Positions 15,201 to 27,200 of a stretch of 64,000 nt of DNA are shown piece after piece. Every line of letters begins with the position of its first letter. The first letter of the stretch is position 1. A program made the translations under genes and the position numbers. The notes beneath the pieces were generated by a model. The model worked only from the letters and a program-made list of their open reading frames with translations. It was not told the DNA's origin and did not search any database. Origin of the DNA: Symbiodinium natans (lineage: Eukaryota > Sar > Dinophyceae > Suessiales > Symbiodiniaceae); assembly GCA_905221605.1 (NCBI GenBank), contig CAJNDS010000002.1, positions 1,601,438-1,665,437 on the forward strand, in the 5' to 3' direction.

Positions 15201-18200
15201 TCTAAAGCTCTCGGGATGGGGCCCCCCCCCCCCCCCGGGTCCGTTTCGTCGCTCGCAGTTGCAGCGCGTGCCACGTCCATGGCCCACCTCGACCCCTGGC
15301 CTAAACAAGTAAGACCTGCATTCGACACACCTTGTACCTAAGCATAGACACCTACTAAGCCTTCAAACAAGCGGCTTCGAAGTCAAAATTAGGAACGGCT
15401 CTGCAGCCGTAGCGCCTGGTCTTTCGTGCTTTGGCCTGTGCAGACTGGAGTGGAGTTCTTAGAGGTTGGAAGTACTTCTCGGGTGTTTGGGTTTAGTGAC
15501 GCTTAGTGCTTTGGGTTTGGGTGTTGTTTTGACGTGTTTTGACCATGCCTGTGGGTGCTGTCGGGGGAGAGGAGCTCGACTGCTTTAACCTGAACAAGCC
15601 GCACACCCGAAACCCCCCAAACCCGAAACTCTAAAGATCTCCCCCCCAACCCTAAACCCTCCAACCAGAATATGGATAATTAGTCGCAATCAAGTTGCCC
15701 AAGCTGTGCTTTGGCTGAGTTCCGAAGTGCTGTATCGCCATGTTACATGTTGCTATGTTCAAACGGTTGGACTAGCGGCGACTTGAAGTACGGTTGCTGT
15801 GCAGTAAACTTCCAAGACCCTGCGCGGCCGTATGACAGCCCAAAAGTAAGGAATCGCCAGAATGTGGCCAGTGTCAGTCCAACGTCTACCTCACATACTT
15901 TCCCGGCAGAGACCTCCCTTCTCTCCTTCACGCACTTCCTGATCTATTCAGTGCTTTGCCTGCAGCCAGACCATTCGTGTTTGCGAATTCTGTTGCGAAG
16001 GTTTGCGTGGGGTTCAAGGTGTAGGTCCAAGTGAGGCAGGCCTTAACAATCGATCCGCATGTCGGATTTAGGTACCAGCTGGCTCGCAACCCTCCCATCC
16101 GTTGGAGATTTGCTAGTGTCTACAGTTTTGAAAGCACCCCAATGACATACTGCCAGCCACACTCGCTGGTTGCTAAAGGTCTTTCGGCCAATCATGGGGG
16201 CAAAGCTGGGGCGACCCGAACGTTTCTCACAACAAACGACACATCGAGAGCTCTGATCACACTCTCAGAAGTGACTAGAACTGAAGATCTAGTCTCTGCA
16301 GCGCAGTGCCTTTTCAACACGTCTGGGACCTGCGCCCTGTGCACTCAGATGTCTACAGTGCGGTTTTGGGAGCAGACAACACCGACATCGCTACTTGGCG
16401 TAGTCCTATCGGTTTTTTTGCGCAAGCCTACAGCTTGCAAAAGTCGCAACCTCTCTGCTGACGATTGCCAGATCCTCGCATCGATGTGCTCAGGCTGTTG
16501 GTTGATGATGCATCTGCCAGTGTTTCCGCTGCTGCATGCCCTGATCGTACCTTGGCTGTGAAAGTGTGTAGATGTACTTGACGCAGTAATGACTGTATCT
16601 GCAAGATTTGATGCTGACAAGCGTGACAATTGGATAATTGGCTGAGTCGACTTGGATGCCGGGGAGATCGGGGGCATCGTCACGTGGACCGAGCCGGAAA
16701 ATACCGAGAAGGTCGAGCTCTACCGCCTCTTGGACTTCTGCAAGAGCATCAGACTTTCAGTCATGATAATTCGTGTTGTGCCCTCAGCTGGAGGCCTACT
16801 AAGCTTTGCGCCAACTCGACAAGCACACTTAGACTTGTGTTAATGTACCATCTGCCCATCCGACTACACTTTGACACAGAAACCTTAAACCATGACGGAG
16901 GCTTTGCTTTGTAGGGCTGATAAGTCTTGGCTGTGAAGCCTTGTGGGAATGCGGCATGCGCACGCGAAATCTTCATCATGCGCTCAAGCCTAGCCAGAAG
17001 CTTGCCCAGCTCGCAGCTCGCAGGTCTCTACGGGCTGGCCAGTGGCGTGCGAGTGATGCCTCTCGGATGAGTTTAGGCTTGGGGGCTTCAGTGCTTGACT
17101 CACAGGCCTCTGTAACTCTTTCGGGCCTTTAGGGTTGATTGGAGCAGGCCAAGCGGGTATTGCCGAGCCTGATAGAAAGAAGAATGCGTCAATGAGCCCA
17201 GGGCTCACAAGCAGGGCTGTGTTCCGACGAAGAGACATGGGGCCTTAGAAGGGTGGGGGATGACAACCAGACAACCCTGTTCGACGGCTTCCGTGTGCAA
17301 TGTCGACGCATGGCAGCTCTGGGAATGCCACCCGAGACAGACCCCCTACATCCTAAAAGCCCTATTTCAGCTCCTAGAAGCCTGACCGCAAGGACCGCAT
17401 GGTCCATTTGACAAAATGGCACTCGGCTGCTAGATCGCCTAATAAACCTGCCGCAGGTTCGGCAGCGATCTTGCAGTGGGCACCAACTCCACCGAAATAT
17501 GGACATTTCCAGTGCCGCTTGCCTGGAATGACTTGCTGCAACAGGGTTTATGGAAAGGAGCCGGGGCCGGGAACCAGCTGACACAAGAAAGGGCGAACCT
17601 GAGCCAGACACATCACTGATCAGCCTTGCAGCTCGAACTGAGGGAGTATGGCCCACTGCAAGTTGTGACGGTGTCCTCGCTGGTGGAGCAGACGACTCCA
17701 ACGACCATCGCGCTGGTAGACGAGTGCCCTGTCTCTTTGTGGACGTTGCTCTCCATACGTAACAGTATATAGCAGTCATATGCGGCACTCTGAGTGCATC
17801 CCTGCACTCTGCTTGATCACTCGATGAGGAGAGAGTTCTCACATCTCACACGTTCTCGAACTTTAGCTCCCCCCTGCTCAGGGACGCCTCGGTAAGCAAC
17901 GTGACCTTTGTGGACTACGACCTGGACTTTGGTGAGCCTCTGAAAGAAATGAACATCTACAATCTGCATTCAGGGTTCCTTCAGCTCAGGGCCTTTCGAT
18001 TCGGGTACTTGGGGGTGATGTGGCTTGAGCTTATGGACTATAGGCTGCTTCTGTAGGGAGGTTTCTCAGGGGCTTTAGGAAGTGAAGGGCCTATCACCCG
18101 CCTGAATCCTGACTCTGAAGAACACTTGGAGAAGCCTGCTTCAGCTCAAACGAATCCCCAAGCAAGCTGAGCAAGCTGGAGCCTTCTTGCCCCCAGTTGG

Positions 18201-21200
18201 CTCTGTCACAAGGATCTCGGGGGGACCTTGGAATGGGAGCCCCCGGAAGATCGCTTGGCGCCTTGGCTTCGAAGGAAGAACTTGAAGAGGATTTGGATGT
18301 TTTGTCCTGAGGAGTCTCCTGCAGTAGCTCTCATGCCCTTGCAAATCTTGTGGGTAGGTTGCATGTGCGCGGCTTAGGGAGATCTTATACGGTGCACTAT
18401 ACTGGCCTTCGCATGTGCTTTCTCTCAACTCCGAGGTTGAAGAGTACCTCGTGTACCTCGCGACATCGCAGGCTGGCGGTTCGATCGTGGATCTGAGCAA
18501 CTTCAGCTCATTGGGTGCCTCGGCCGCAGCGTGAGTCAGCGCATATTGTGCGTTGAGTGGCGCAGAGGCGAATCCCACATTGTGTGGGATGCTGTGACCG
18601 GCCTGGGTTGCCATTCCCTGAACCCTTCCTAAACAGACTTGTCCTTTAAAGTCTTAAAGCCCTGCAACAATTTCCTTCGCCTTAATGTATGCATGCATGT
18701 ATGTCTGTATGCATGTATGTATGTATGTATGTGGCACAGATCTTGGCTTTTTCTCGTGGTGGACGACAGGCGGGCGAGTTCTCAAGGACACCACGGTCAG
18801 GGGGGTCCACAACGTCAGTATTCCTGCAGACACCGACCGGGCTTCTCGGCAAGATTGCTGCGAGTTCTTTGAATCGTTGGAGGGTAAATGCAGGCTCCAG
18901 GGCTGCGCGGGGAGTTTATTCTGCGGGCAGCCCTTTTTTGCACCTAGCTGCCCAGGTGTGCGTTGCGCGTCAGTGCAGCGGGACCTACTTCGTGATCTAC
19001 ACTAGGCTCCCGCTCTGCTTTCAGCGTGTTCGACTTTGTCCGAGCTGGCAATTGTAGCCTGAAAGCTGTGTATTCGGGCTGCTGCTACAGCTGCAGGGGC
19101 CCAGCCAAAAATTGCCAGTGAGTCCACCAAACGAAAACCATCTGATCGTGAAACGACGAAACACTGTCCTTTCCCAGACACTTTCGCATCCCTGCGCATG
19201 TTTGCCGAATTTGTGCAGATCTTCTTTCACCGAGCAGACGACGCCCGTGGCTTTCGAGCTGTACGACACGGACGGTGGCTTGAAATTTAACAAATTGCAG
19301 GGACTCTTGGGGGTGCTGAGAGAGAGATCGTGGAGAACTTGAAGGCGCACAGTGATTTTCTGTGATTTTCTCATTCTCCTCAGGTCTCGTCGCCAATGTG
19401 AGCTACATTGGCAAAGACCTGGACCTTGGCGACCTGGGAGGACACGGAAGCAACTTGCGACTTTACCAGGGCAGATGCCACATGGATGCCATAACGCCCC
19501 TCTTTCGCAGGCCGACGCCAAACCTCAAAAGAACTTCAAGAGAAGAGGCCGAGGACCCCAAGGCCCCGCTGATTCGACTGCAGGAATCACCACGTGGGAC
19601 GAGCCCGCCGACACCTCCCTGGTGCTGGGCTACCGGGTCTTCCTGGCCGAGGTGCAGGGACAGCCTGTTCAGGGTACTTTTGGGTGGGTCTGAGCCTCTG
19701 AGCCTGAGCAAGACACAGAGCTAAACTTGCCAAGCCCGTTAATTCAACCCAATCCCCAAGCCGCCAAAGCGCCCAAGTCCAAAGTCCCTCGGAACCCCAA
19801 GATCGAACGCGGAACGAAGCCCTCTGAAGGACTCGCAAAAACTCCACAAAAAACCCGACGGCCCCTCCCAAGCGCTCTTGCCCTATGAAGCCGAAACCTC
19901 TGACAGGGCTCCGCGGGCCTCGGGCGGTCCCAGATTGGCAGCGAACTGCCAGTGGGCACCACTCACCTTGACCGGGCTTTAGGGGGGCCTGCGGCCTCCA
20001 TAACTGGAAGGTTTTCGGGGCCTCTGTTGCAAGGGTGCATATCAGGTTGCAAGGCATGCTCTCAAGCCCTAGCGTTGTTCTTTCCTGTGACGATTGTGCC
20101 GCGCATGATCTCGGGCTGGACAATCTCTACTACTGCAACACGATACTGCAACGCAGGACGTTCCTGCGGAGACGCCGCAAGCTCCACACGAGTTCGTGCT
20201 CGTCTACAGCAGGCCAGGCAGCTCTGATTGAAGTACATCGCAAGATGCCTGCCAGAGGTCAGTTAGTGCTCCTGAGTTCTCGCATATGCCAGTCCCGTCC
20301 GTCCCTATTCTTGGCTTGTACTTCCTCAGGGCCACAGTTGATCGTGGTGCGGCGGCTGTTAGTGCCGGATGCCTGTGAAAAAGGTCTTCCCTCGCGGAGA
20401 TGACGACACCCGCCTTCGTGAGGTTCGAGGTGCCTAACCTGCACAGGGCGCTTCATTAGTGAGTTGCTCCTCCCCCCAAACAGATAAGCAAGTACTCTTA
20501 TCAAGCGTTGCCATATCAGAGCCTTCGAAGAAGACGCATGCGTGAGTAGCGTGAGTAGGTAGATCGAACCTAGTGCTGGTTGAGAACCTACTCCAGGAGC
20601 AAGGTGGTTTAGGATTGAAGAGGCTGGAAGGGTTTGGGCCAGAGTAAAGGATCCCTTCATGCGACGATCGGAGGTATCGTCCTTATGCAAAACGTAGTAA
20701 GGGACAGGTATCGTCCTGAAGCTCAGTCAGTTCCAGGCCGCTCCATTCAGATCTGCCGTCCACAGTCCACTTGCTAACTCGGGAGCATGGGACAAGGGCT
20801 GGGTGGACAGATCTGCAAGTGACAATAGCCGTGTGAACCTTTTGAAACGAGAGTTTATTTCGGAGAATGCGAGCCGTGTGCAAGGTTTCATGCCATTGTG
20901 GCAGGCTCTTTGGGGGAACGGCGTTCATTGCAGAATGGCACGTCTAACGTCATCTTTGGCCACATGCAAACTGCGGGCGGCGCTACTCGGGGGAGTCATG
21001 TGTGAACCAGAAAGGCTGCCTTTCCCGGCTGGGTGCTCAATCCGCAGGAACCCCTTTGAGGAGTCCCGCCCTTCCAATCCCAAGTCGCACGTCTCAGGAT
21101 GCTGACAGTCTTGTGTCAAACGTCACCTTCACCGACCAGGACTGGTTCCATGCAAGGAAGTTACGGGCCTAATGAACTATTGTATGGCCTTGTTGGCGGG

Positions 21201-24200
21201 TCTTTTTAGGTCTTGCGAAAAGCGGCGCTGGAGGACCTGGATGCTGGTCAGCTGGGGGGGCGCGTCCGTTGGAAGCCTGCCGCGGATGTCCTGGAAGTCA
21301 TGCGCTGCCTGGTGTAATTAGAATGGAGAACTCAAGTCCCAACCCCACAATCCCCGGAGGCTTTAGCTGTTTCAACGGGGAAATCCAGGGTTCAAGCATG
21401 CTACCCGAAGCAAATGTTGCCTCATGCTGGTAGATGCTGGGGCCCGGCTGCTAGGTTACGCGGTCTTCCTGTCCTTGGATGCGGAAGGTACCAACAGGCC
21501 TGCAGGGATCTGCAGGTTCTGGAGGTGATGTGACGTGTAGTCATGGACACATCTCAGAGAGCACGGTGTTTGCGCGGGGAGAGGTCCCTCCTCGGTTACT
21601 CCCATGGCTATGCGTCCACGACCTTTGACATCCCGCCGGAGACGCCATTGCTGACGCTGCTGGGACTCCCGAATCAGCCCCGAATCGGCCTAAGCCCCGC
21701 TGAGCTGAACCCTGTGCCCATGCCCCGGAAAACAAGCACATTTCGGGAAGCCAGCTCATGGCCACGAGATCACCCGAACCGAATGTCAGACACCTGATAC
21801 CCCCTTACACTAGAAAGCCCCTGAGGCCTTGAACCTGAATGCCCCCCCCCACCCCAAAACCCCAAAACCCCAAACCACACCCAGGTACACGCACATCACC
21901 GTCTTTGCCGAATCCAGCTTGGTCTTGTCGACCACTCCCCAAGCTGCGGCTCAGAGGCAGTATTGGTGGTCTTTTCTAGAACTTCTTGCGGGATCTGACA
22001 AGCTCAGTAGATACTTGCGCAGCTACGAGACTACACGCCAGGGTAAATGCCCTCTCACAGCCAGAAGTCAACCTTGCATCTCTCCACCCGACATCTGGCG
22101 ACAAAGGTCGAAGTGTACGACAACTCCGCCAGCGTTTCTGGCATCACCTTCTACGATCAAGATGCGGATGAAGGGGAGCTTGGAGGCTCTGTGCTTGTTT
22201 GAGGGGGGCTCCTGGTAGTTCGTGTTCGGTACACGGGGCGGAGCAGAGCCCTGAGCATCGCTGGAGACATCCGCAGGCCCCATCTACTGGTCTCTGCCCG
22301 AGTCGCTGGATGAAGTCGTCGCATATCGTGTCTACTTGGCCACGGACGAGATCGGCTCGGGGCGCACTTGGCGGGTGTTTAATTTGAGGTCATTTCTTGT
22401 CTTGTCTGCTACATGTGTTGGGACGGAGCTTCGGTTTTGAAGCTGCGTCGGAGTTCTAAAGCTCCTGAGTCCTAAGGCAAGTGTAGGTAATCGCATTTAG
22501 CATGCTAGGTCTGGTGCTCTCGACTTCGGGCTTCAGTTGCATCCCGAATCCGGTCACGAAGTTAAAAGCAATACGTAGGCTGATTGATGCTTGTCATGCT
22601 TTTCTTTTCTGGGTTGCGTAACGGCTGCCGCCACCACAACAACAAAAAACAACCCCCACTCCCATGAAGGCGGCCGCCACCACCAATGCCAACAATTGCT
22701 TTCCACCCACCGCCTTGACCACCACCAGCACCAGCACCGCCACTGCCAGCACCACCAACACCGCCAGCAACAGCACCAGTAACAGCACCAGCAGTACCGC
22801 CAGCACCACCAGCAGCACCGCCTAAGGTTCCGGCACCCGTACGCGCAACTGTTGATTTCGTTTCTCTTCTGTGGTGGCAATTGCTGCTACATCGGAACCT
22901 GTCTTATACCCTTCTGCTTACGATTCCGATTATCAGCAGTCTGCAGCTGCTTGCGCCTCTGTCACTGTCCATTCAGGCGCTCACTGGTTGGTCCGGACGT
23001 GCCCTTCAACTTGACGCTTGGACTCAAAACTTCGCGAGTGCCAGGTTCAAGCTCCGGTTTCTTCATTCCGAGTCTGGCAGACCAAGCCAGCGCACGGAGT
23101 TCCTTACCGAATTGTCAAGCAGGTGATCAGATTCTCGGAACTCGGCCTCGAAGTGCGACCGTCATTGCAAGAGCTACAGCAACGTACCTTATAAGGCTAC
23201 AGGATAGTGCTAGAGTTGCATGGAAAACGGGACTGGCTGCTGTAGCAACTTCTCTGGCTGACAGGGCCACGGTCTTGCCTTGGTTCAGGCCTTTGTGTAT
23301 GGTTGTGGGAGAGGTTATTTCAGATGCTTTCTCATAGTTAGTCTAGCGTTGTTTCCTTGCTCTTCGCACCTGTGGTGTTACCGAGAGCTCGAGGACTTCT
23401 TTGGATCTCGAGTCGAACACGTTGGTGGATGATTTCACCCACATCGTCGTGTTCACAGTCTCTGCAGCTCATCTCAATTCTTTGGCATCTGAATCAATCA
23501 GGGGTAAGGTTGCCGGCTTCCGAAAGCAGCGGAAGCTCATGTCCCAATAACCCCTTGCACTCTGAGCACGATATGCAACAGCCAGCTAGAGCCCTTTGAA
23601 CTCCAGGGAGACCCTGCTCTTAAGAATCCTAGAAACCAGGAGCTGGTGGAGCAGACCACGCCGGCCTTTGTCGATGTCTTGGACAAGGGGCTCACGGCCA
23701 GGGAGGCCCTTAAGGGGCCCTGGTGTGGCCAATGCCGAAAGCTCACTGCCAAACTTTGACCTAAAGGGCTTTTTCTGACTTTTGACAGGCCGTGTTCCAA
23801 GATCTGGACCTGGATGCGACGGACATTGGCGGGCCCTTGACGTGGAACCTGACGGGGAACGTGTGGCCTGGTGCAATAAAAGGTGCACACGATGCGCCGC
23901 ATCCACCGAATCCAAAAGTTGTTGGTGCGCAGGGGCAACTGGGATTCCGATCCCTCGTTCCCTTGATTCGAGTGATCACATGTGTCTCGAAGCATTCTGT
24001 ACCCCGCCGTGCTGCCTCCGAGGTCAGATCTTACGCAGATCACGCGCCCAGTCGCAGAGTTGGGCAGGGACTTGTCACTATATTTACTATATTTTTCACC
24101 AGGTCAGTGGAGTTGTAGAACCCTCGAAGCCCCCACAAACCCGCCCCCTACCCGCAATCCGAAGCCCGAAGCCCTCTAAGCCCTCTGAGCCCTCTAAACC

Positions 24201-27200
24201 CCAAACCCCGAATCTACATGTTAAAGCTACCAGACATCCATACGGAGAGTTTTCGTTCGGAGGGATTTCGCACCAGGTCTCCTTCACCATATCTCCTTGA
24301 GAGGTTTACTGGCGTTGTCGATGGCTCTCTGCAAAAAGCCAAACGTGGAGGATTTGGGTTTGCGGGGTTTATGAGCACTTTCAGAACCGGCATGAAGGAG
24401 CCGCCCGCTCACATTCGTGGTTAACTGATGCCTCTTCCTGCCTTGATTGATATATTGTTTTCTATCTTAGGCACTATGCCATCTACCTTGGATGGGTTGA
24501 AGTGATCTACCAGACCACGAGCTCAACGACCACCAACATAACGAACACCAGTTCCGAGGCCATGTGGGTGCGTCTCCAGTTTAGGGTTTCCATATACTAT
24601 ATGATCAACAGGGGAAGATGCTTCTCGGCAATCTTGCTTATGTGCAGCCCAACTTCGGGTCTTTTGAGTTTGGAGGACGACATCACCATCACGTCGACCA
24701 CAATCACGACCATCACATTAACCACCATCACGGCAACTTCAACAAGCACCATCTCAACCACCACAGCAAATGCGTCTGATGACTCGGACCCCGAAGCCAC
24801 TTGGACACATTTTGACGTCATTTGGTTCAGCAGCGTTCCGTAGCTGCACCTGAGAGCCCCGGCTTAAAGGCTCTGATGGTTCGGCTCAGGACATAAGTGA
24901 CGGCACCAACGAGACTGATGACTCCAATGCCAGTGACAGCGTTGTCTCCAACGAGAGCGAGACCAGTGATAACGTCTCTACATCTGGGGCTCAGGCAGGG
25001 CACACTGAGGGCCGCTACGCCACCGCCCGTGAGGCACCATTCAGAATCATGAGTCAGCTCATTTACTGATTCCTGAGAGGAGCGAAGAGGGATATCCGAC
25101 AGCAACGACTCCAACGACAGCAACGACTCCAACGAGAGCATTTGGACCAACGACACCGGGATGCTGGAGGCGGGGACACGTTAAAACAGATGATTTGAGG
25201 ATCAGCAACTTCTCTAACTTCTCGTAAATAAACAGGACATGTTATGTTTGTGCGTTTGTGTGTCTATAGAGGCATGGGCAGCGACATGTGCAGGTTGTGA
25301 CAAGCACGTTACCTACCACCATGCTCCTCGGCTGCAGAAGTCATCTTCCTAAGTGCAGTTCTCGGAGCGCGGGATGGTTGGATGCGCATTGCTGCACATT
25401 GCTGCGCCATTGCTGCGCCATTGCTGCGCCATTGCTGCGCAGGACCCTGACGACATCACTGGTCTACATCAGAGGCACGCTTGCCATCTCATCGTTCTGT
25501 TCAGCGCAGAGGCCAAAAGATGTCCTGGAACCAAGCAGCTAGTGTTGCCAGGCCGATTTATCGAAGAGATCTCGGCATTCAGTGGGGACCCGGCCACAAT
25601 ACTCACCAACTACCTGCTGTCTGCGGAAGCTTCGCACAAGCTGGGCATATCAAACAAACGGTCACTGTTCGGGATCGGGTGTTCGAGGTTTTAGCAGTGT
25701 CGGGTACTGTAGGCAGTCGGGCTTGTCAGCACTTCGTTTGACTGCTGTAGAAAGTGCGGTTGTCGCCGTGCCTGTGGCAGGTTCGTCAAAGGACTGAGCA
25801 TCAAGCCACGGTGCATATAACATCATCATACATCCCCAAAACGTACATGCTCTGCATATTGCACACCTGCAGCCTTTTCAGGATACGGACCTATCCAACT
25901 TTACACACCTCTTTGTCTACGCGAATGCCTGAGCTGTGCTCGGAAGCCGTCGGCACTTGCATCAGGGTTCTGGCATACAGGGTTTGGCCATCTCAGGCTT
26001 TTGGCTGTTGTATGGGCGGGGGTTGGGGGTGGGGTGAGGCGGTGGGTTTCGGGGTTCTGTGTTAGTTTGCGGATAGAGGAAGTGAGGAGTCCTTTGGGCA
26101 AGTTTCCAGTGTGTAGGTTCGGGCCTGATCACAGGAACAGATGGCACTACTGTCTTGTCTCAGTGTGTTGTCGGAAGTCTCAACTCACACTTCGTGGATG
26201 CTTGGGAAAGCTTTTTGCTATCACAGGTCCGCACGTCTTTCGCAGACCAGTCCACGCCGGCTGCGGCGCAGATCACGGCTTCCTGGCAGCAAAGCATCAT
26301 GACGACATGATCGCTGTGGGAAGTCGTGTTTGACGATGTGACCAAATTCTACTCAGTGTCGAGTGGGTCCACGACACTTAATTACCATCAACACCCTGAG
26401 AACCAAACATGTACTGGCTTTTGGTCTTACGACTTGACATTCTTAGCATGAAGCCTTCGATCTCAACTAAATTGCTAAATCCTCATCTCTCAACGGCTTC
26501 CACCCACCCCGACTCTTCTCCGGAGTGTGTGTCAGGACGTGGATGCAAGTGCTTCAAGCATCCAGTTCGCTGACTATGACCTGGATGTGGGACAGATTGG
26601 TGGGGTGGTGACTTTCCTGCCGCCCGCGGACTTGACCTTTGCCCCTGGGCCTCCATTGGGAGCGTCACAAGCCGGGTTTTTGTGGGGTTGAGCGTTCAAG
26701 GTTCATCTCACAGTCGCCAGTTTCAGGGTTTGGGCTCCCGCGCTGCCTCAGCCACCTCAGCCCCGGCTTGTTTGGCACACTCTCGACACGCTCTAAGGTG
26801 GAGACACTCCAGGTGAAGCTGACCTATGGCAGCCCCAGCGATTCTTGCCTTGCAAGCTTGAGCCCCCTTCTTTCAAGCCCTCCTCGAACCTGAGCCATTT
26901 GAATTCCAAACCTCAAGGTCATCAAGCCTTAGGAAGAACTTGGACAGGAAATTTGCTCGGGTCCATGCAAGAAGGTTTCTCTCCGCTTCTGAGGGGCGTC
27001 CCAGCGCAATAACCCATCGAGGGGACTTCAGAAGTGAAAGGCCCAAGCCCCCAATCCAAATTGCCCCCCCCATTTTGCCCCCACTCTGGGTGAGGGAGTT
27101 TCAGCGGCTTTGGGCTCTTCGATTCTAGGGCTTTCGGCATTTTGGGGGGTTTGAACCAGGGCTTGAGCTTCATGCCTCAGGAGATCCGGTCACAGCTTGG

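Noticed and set aside
17189-17842. 217-codon minus-strand open frame
   Set aside because: It covers the + strand T-block exon of M10, with low-information composition; GC-rich antisense frames of this size recur across the window.
22554-22880. Minus-strand Cys/Trp/Val-rich proteins
   Set aside because: They are created by the CCA/GCA low-complexity repeat read in reverse.
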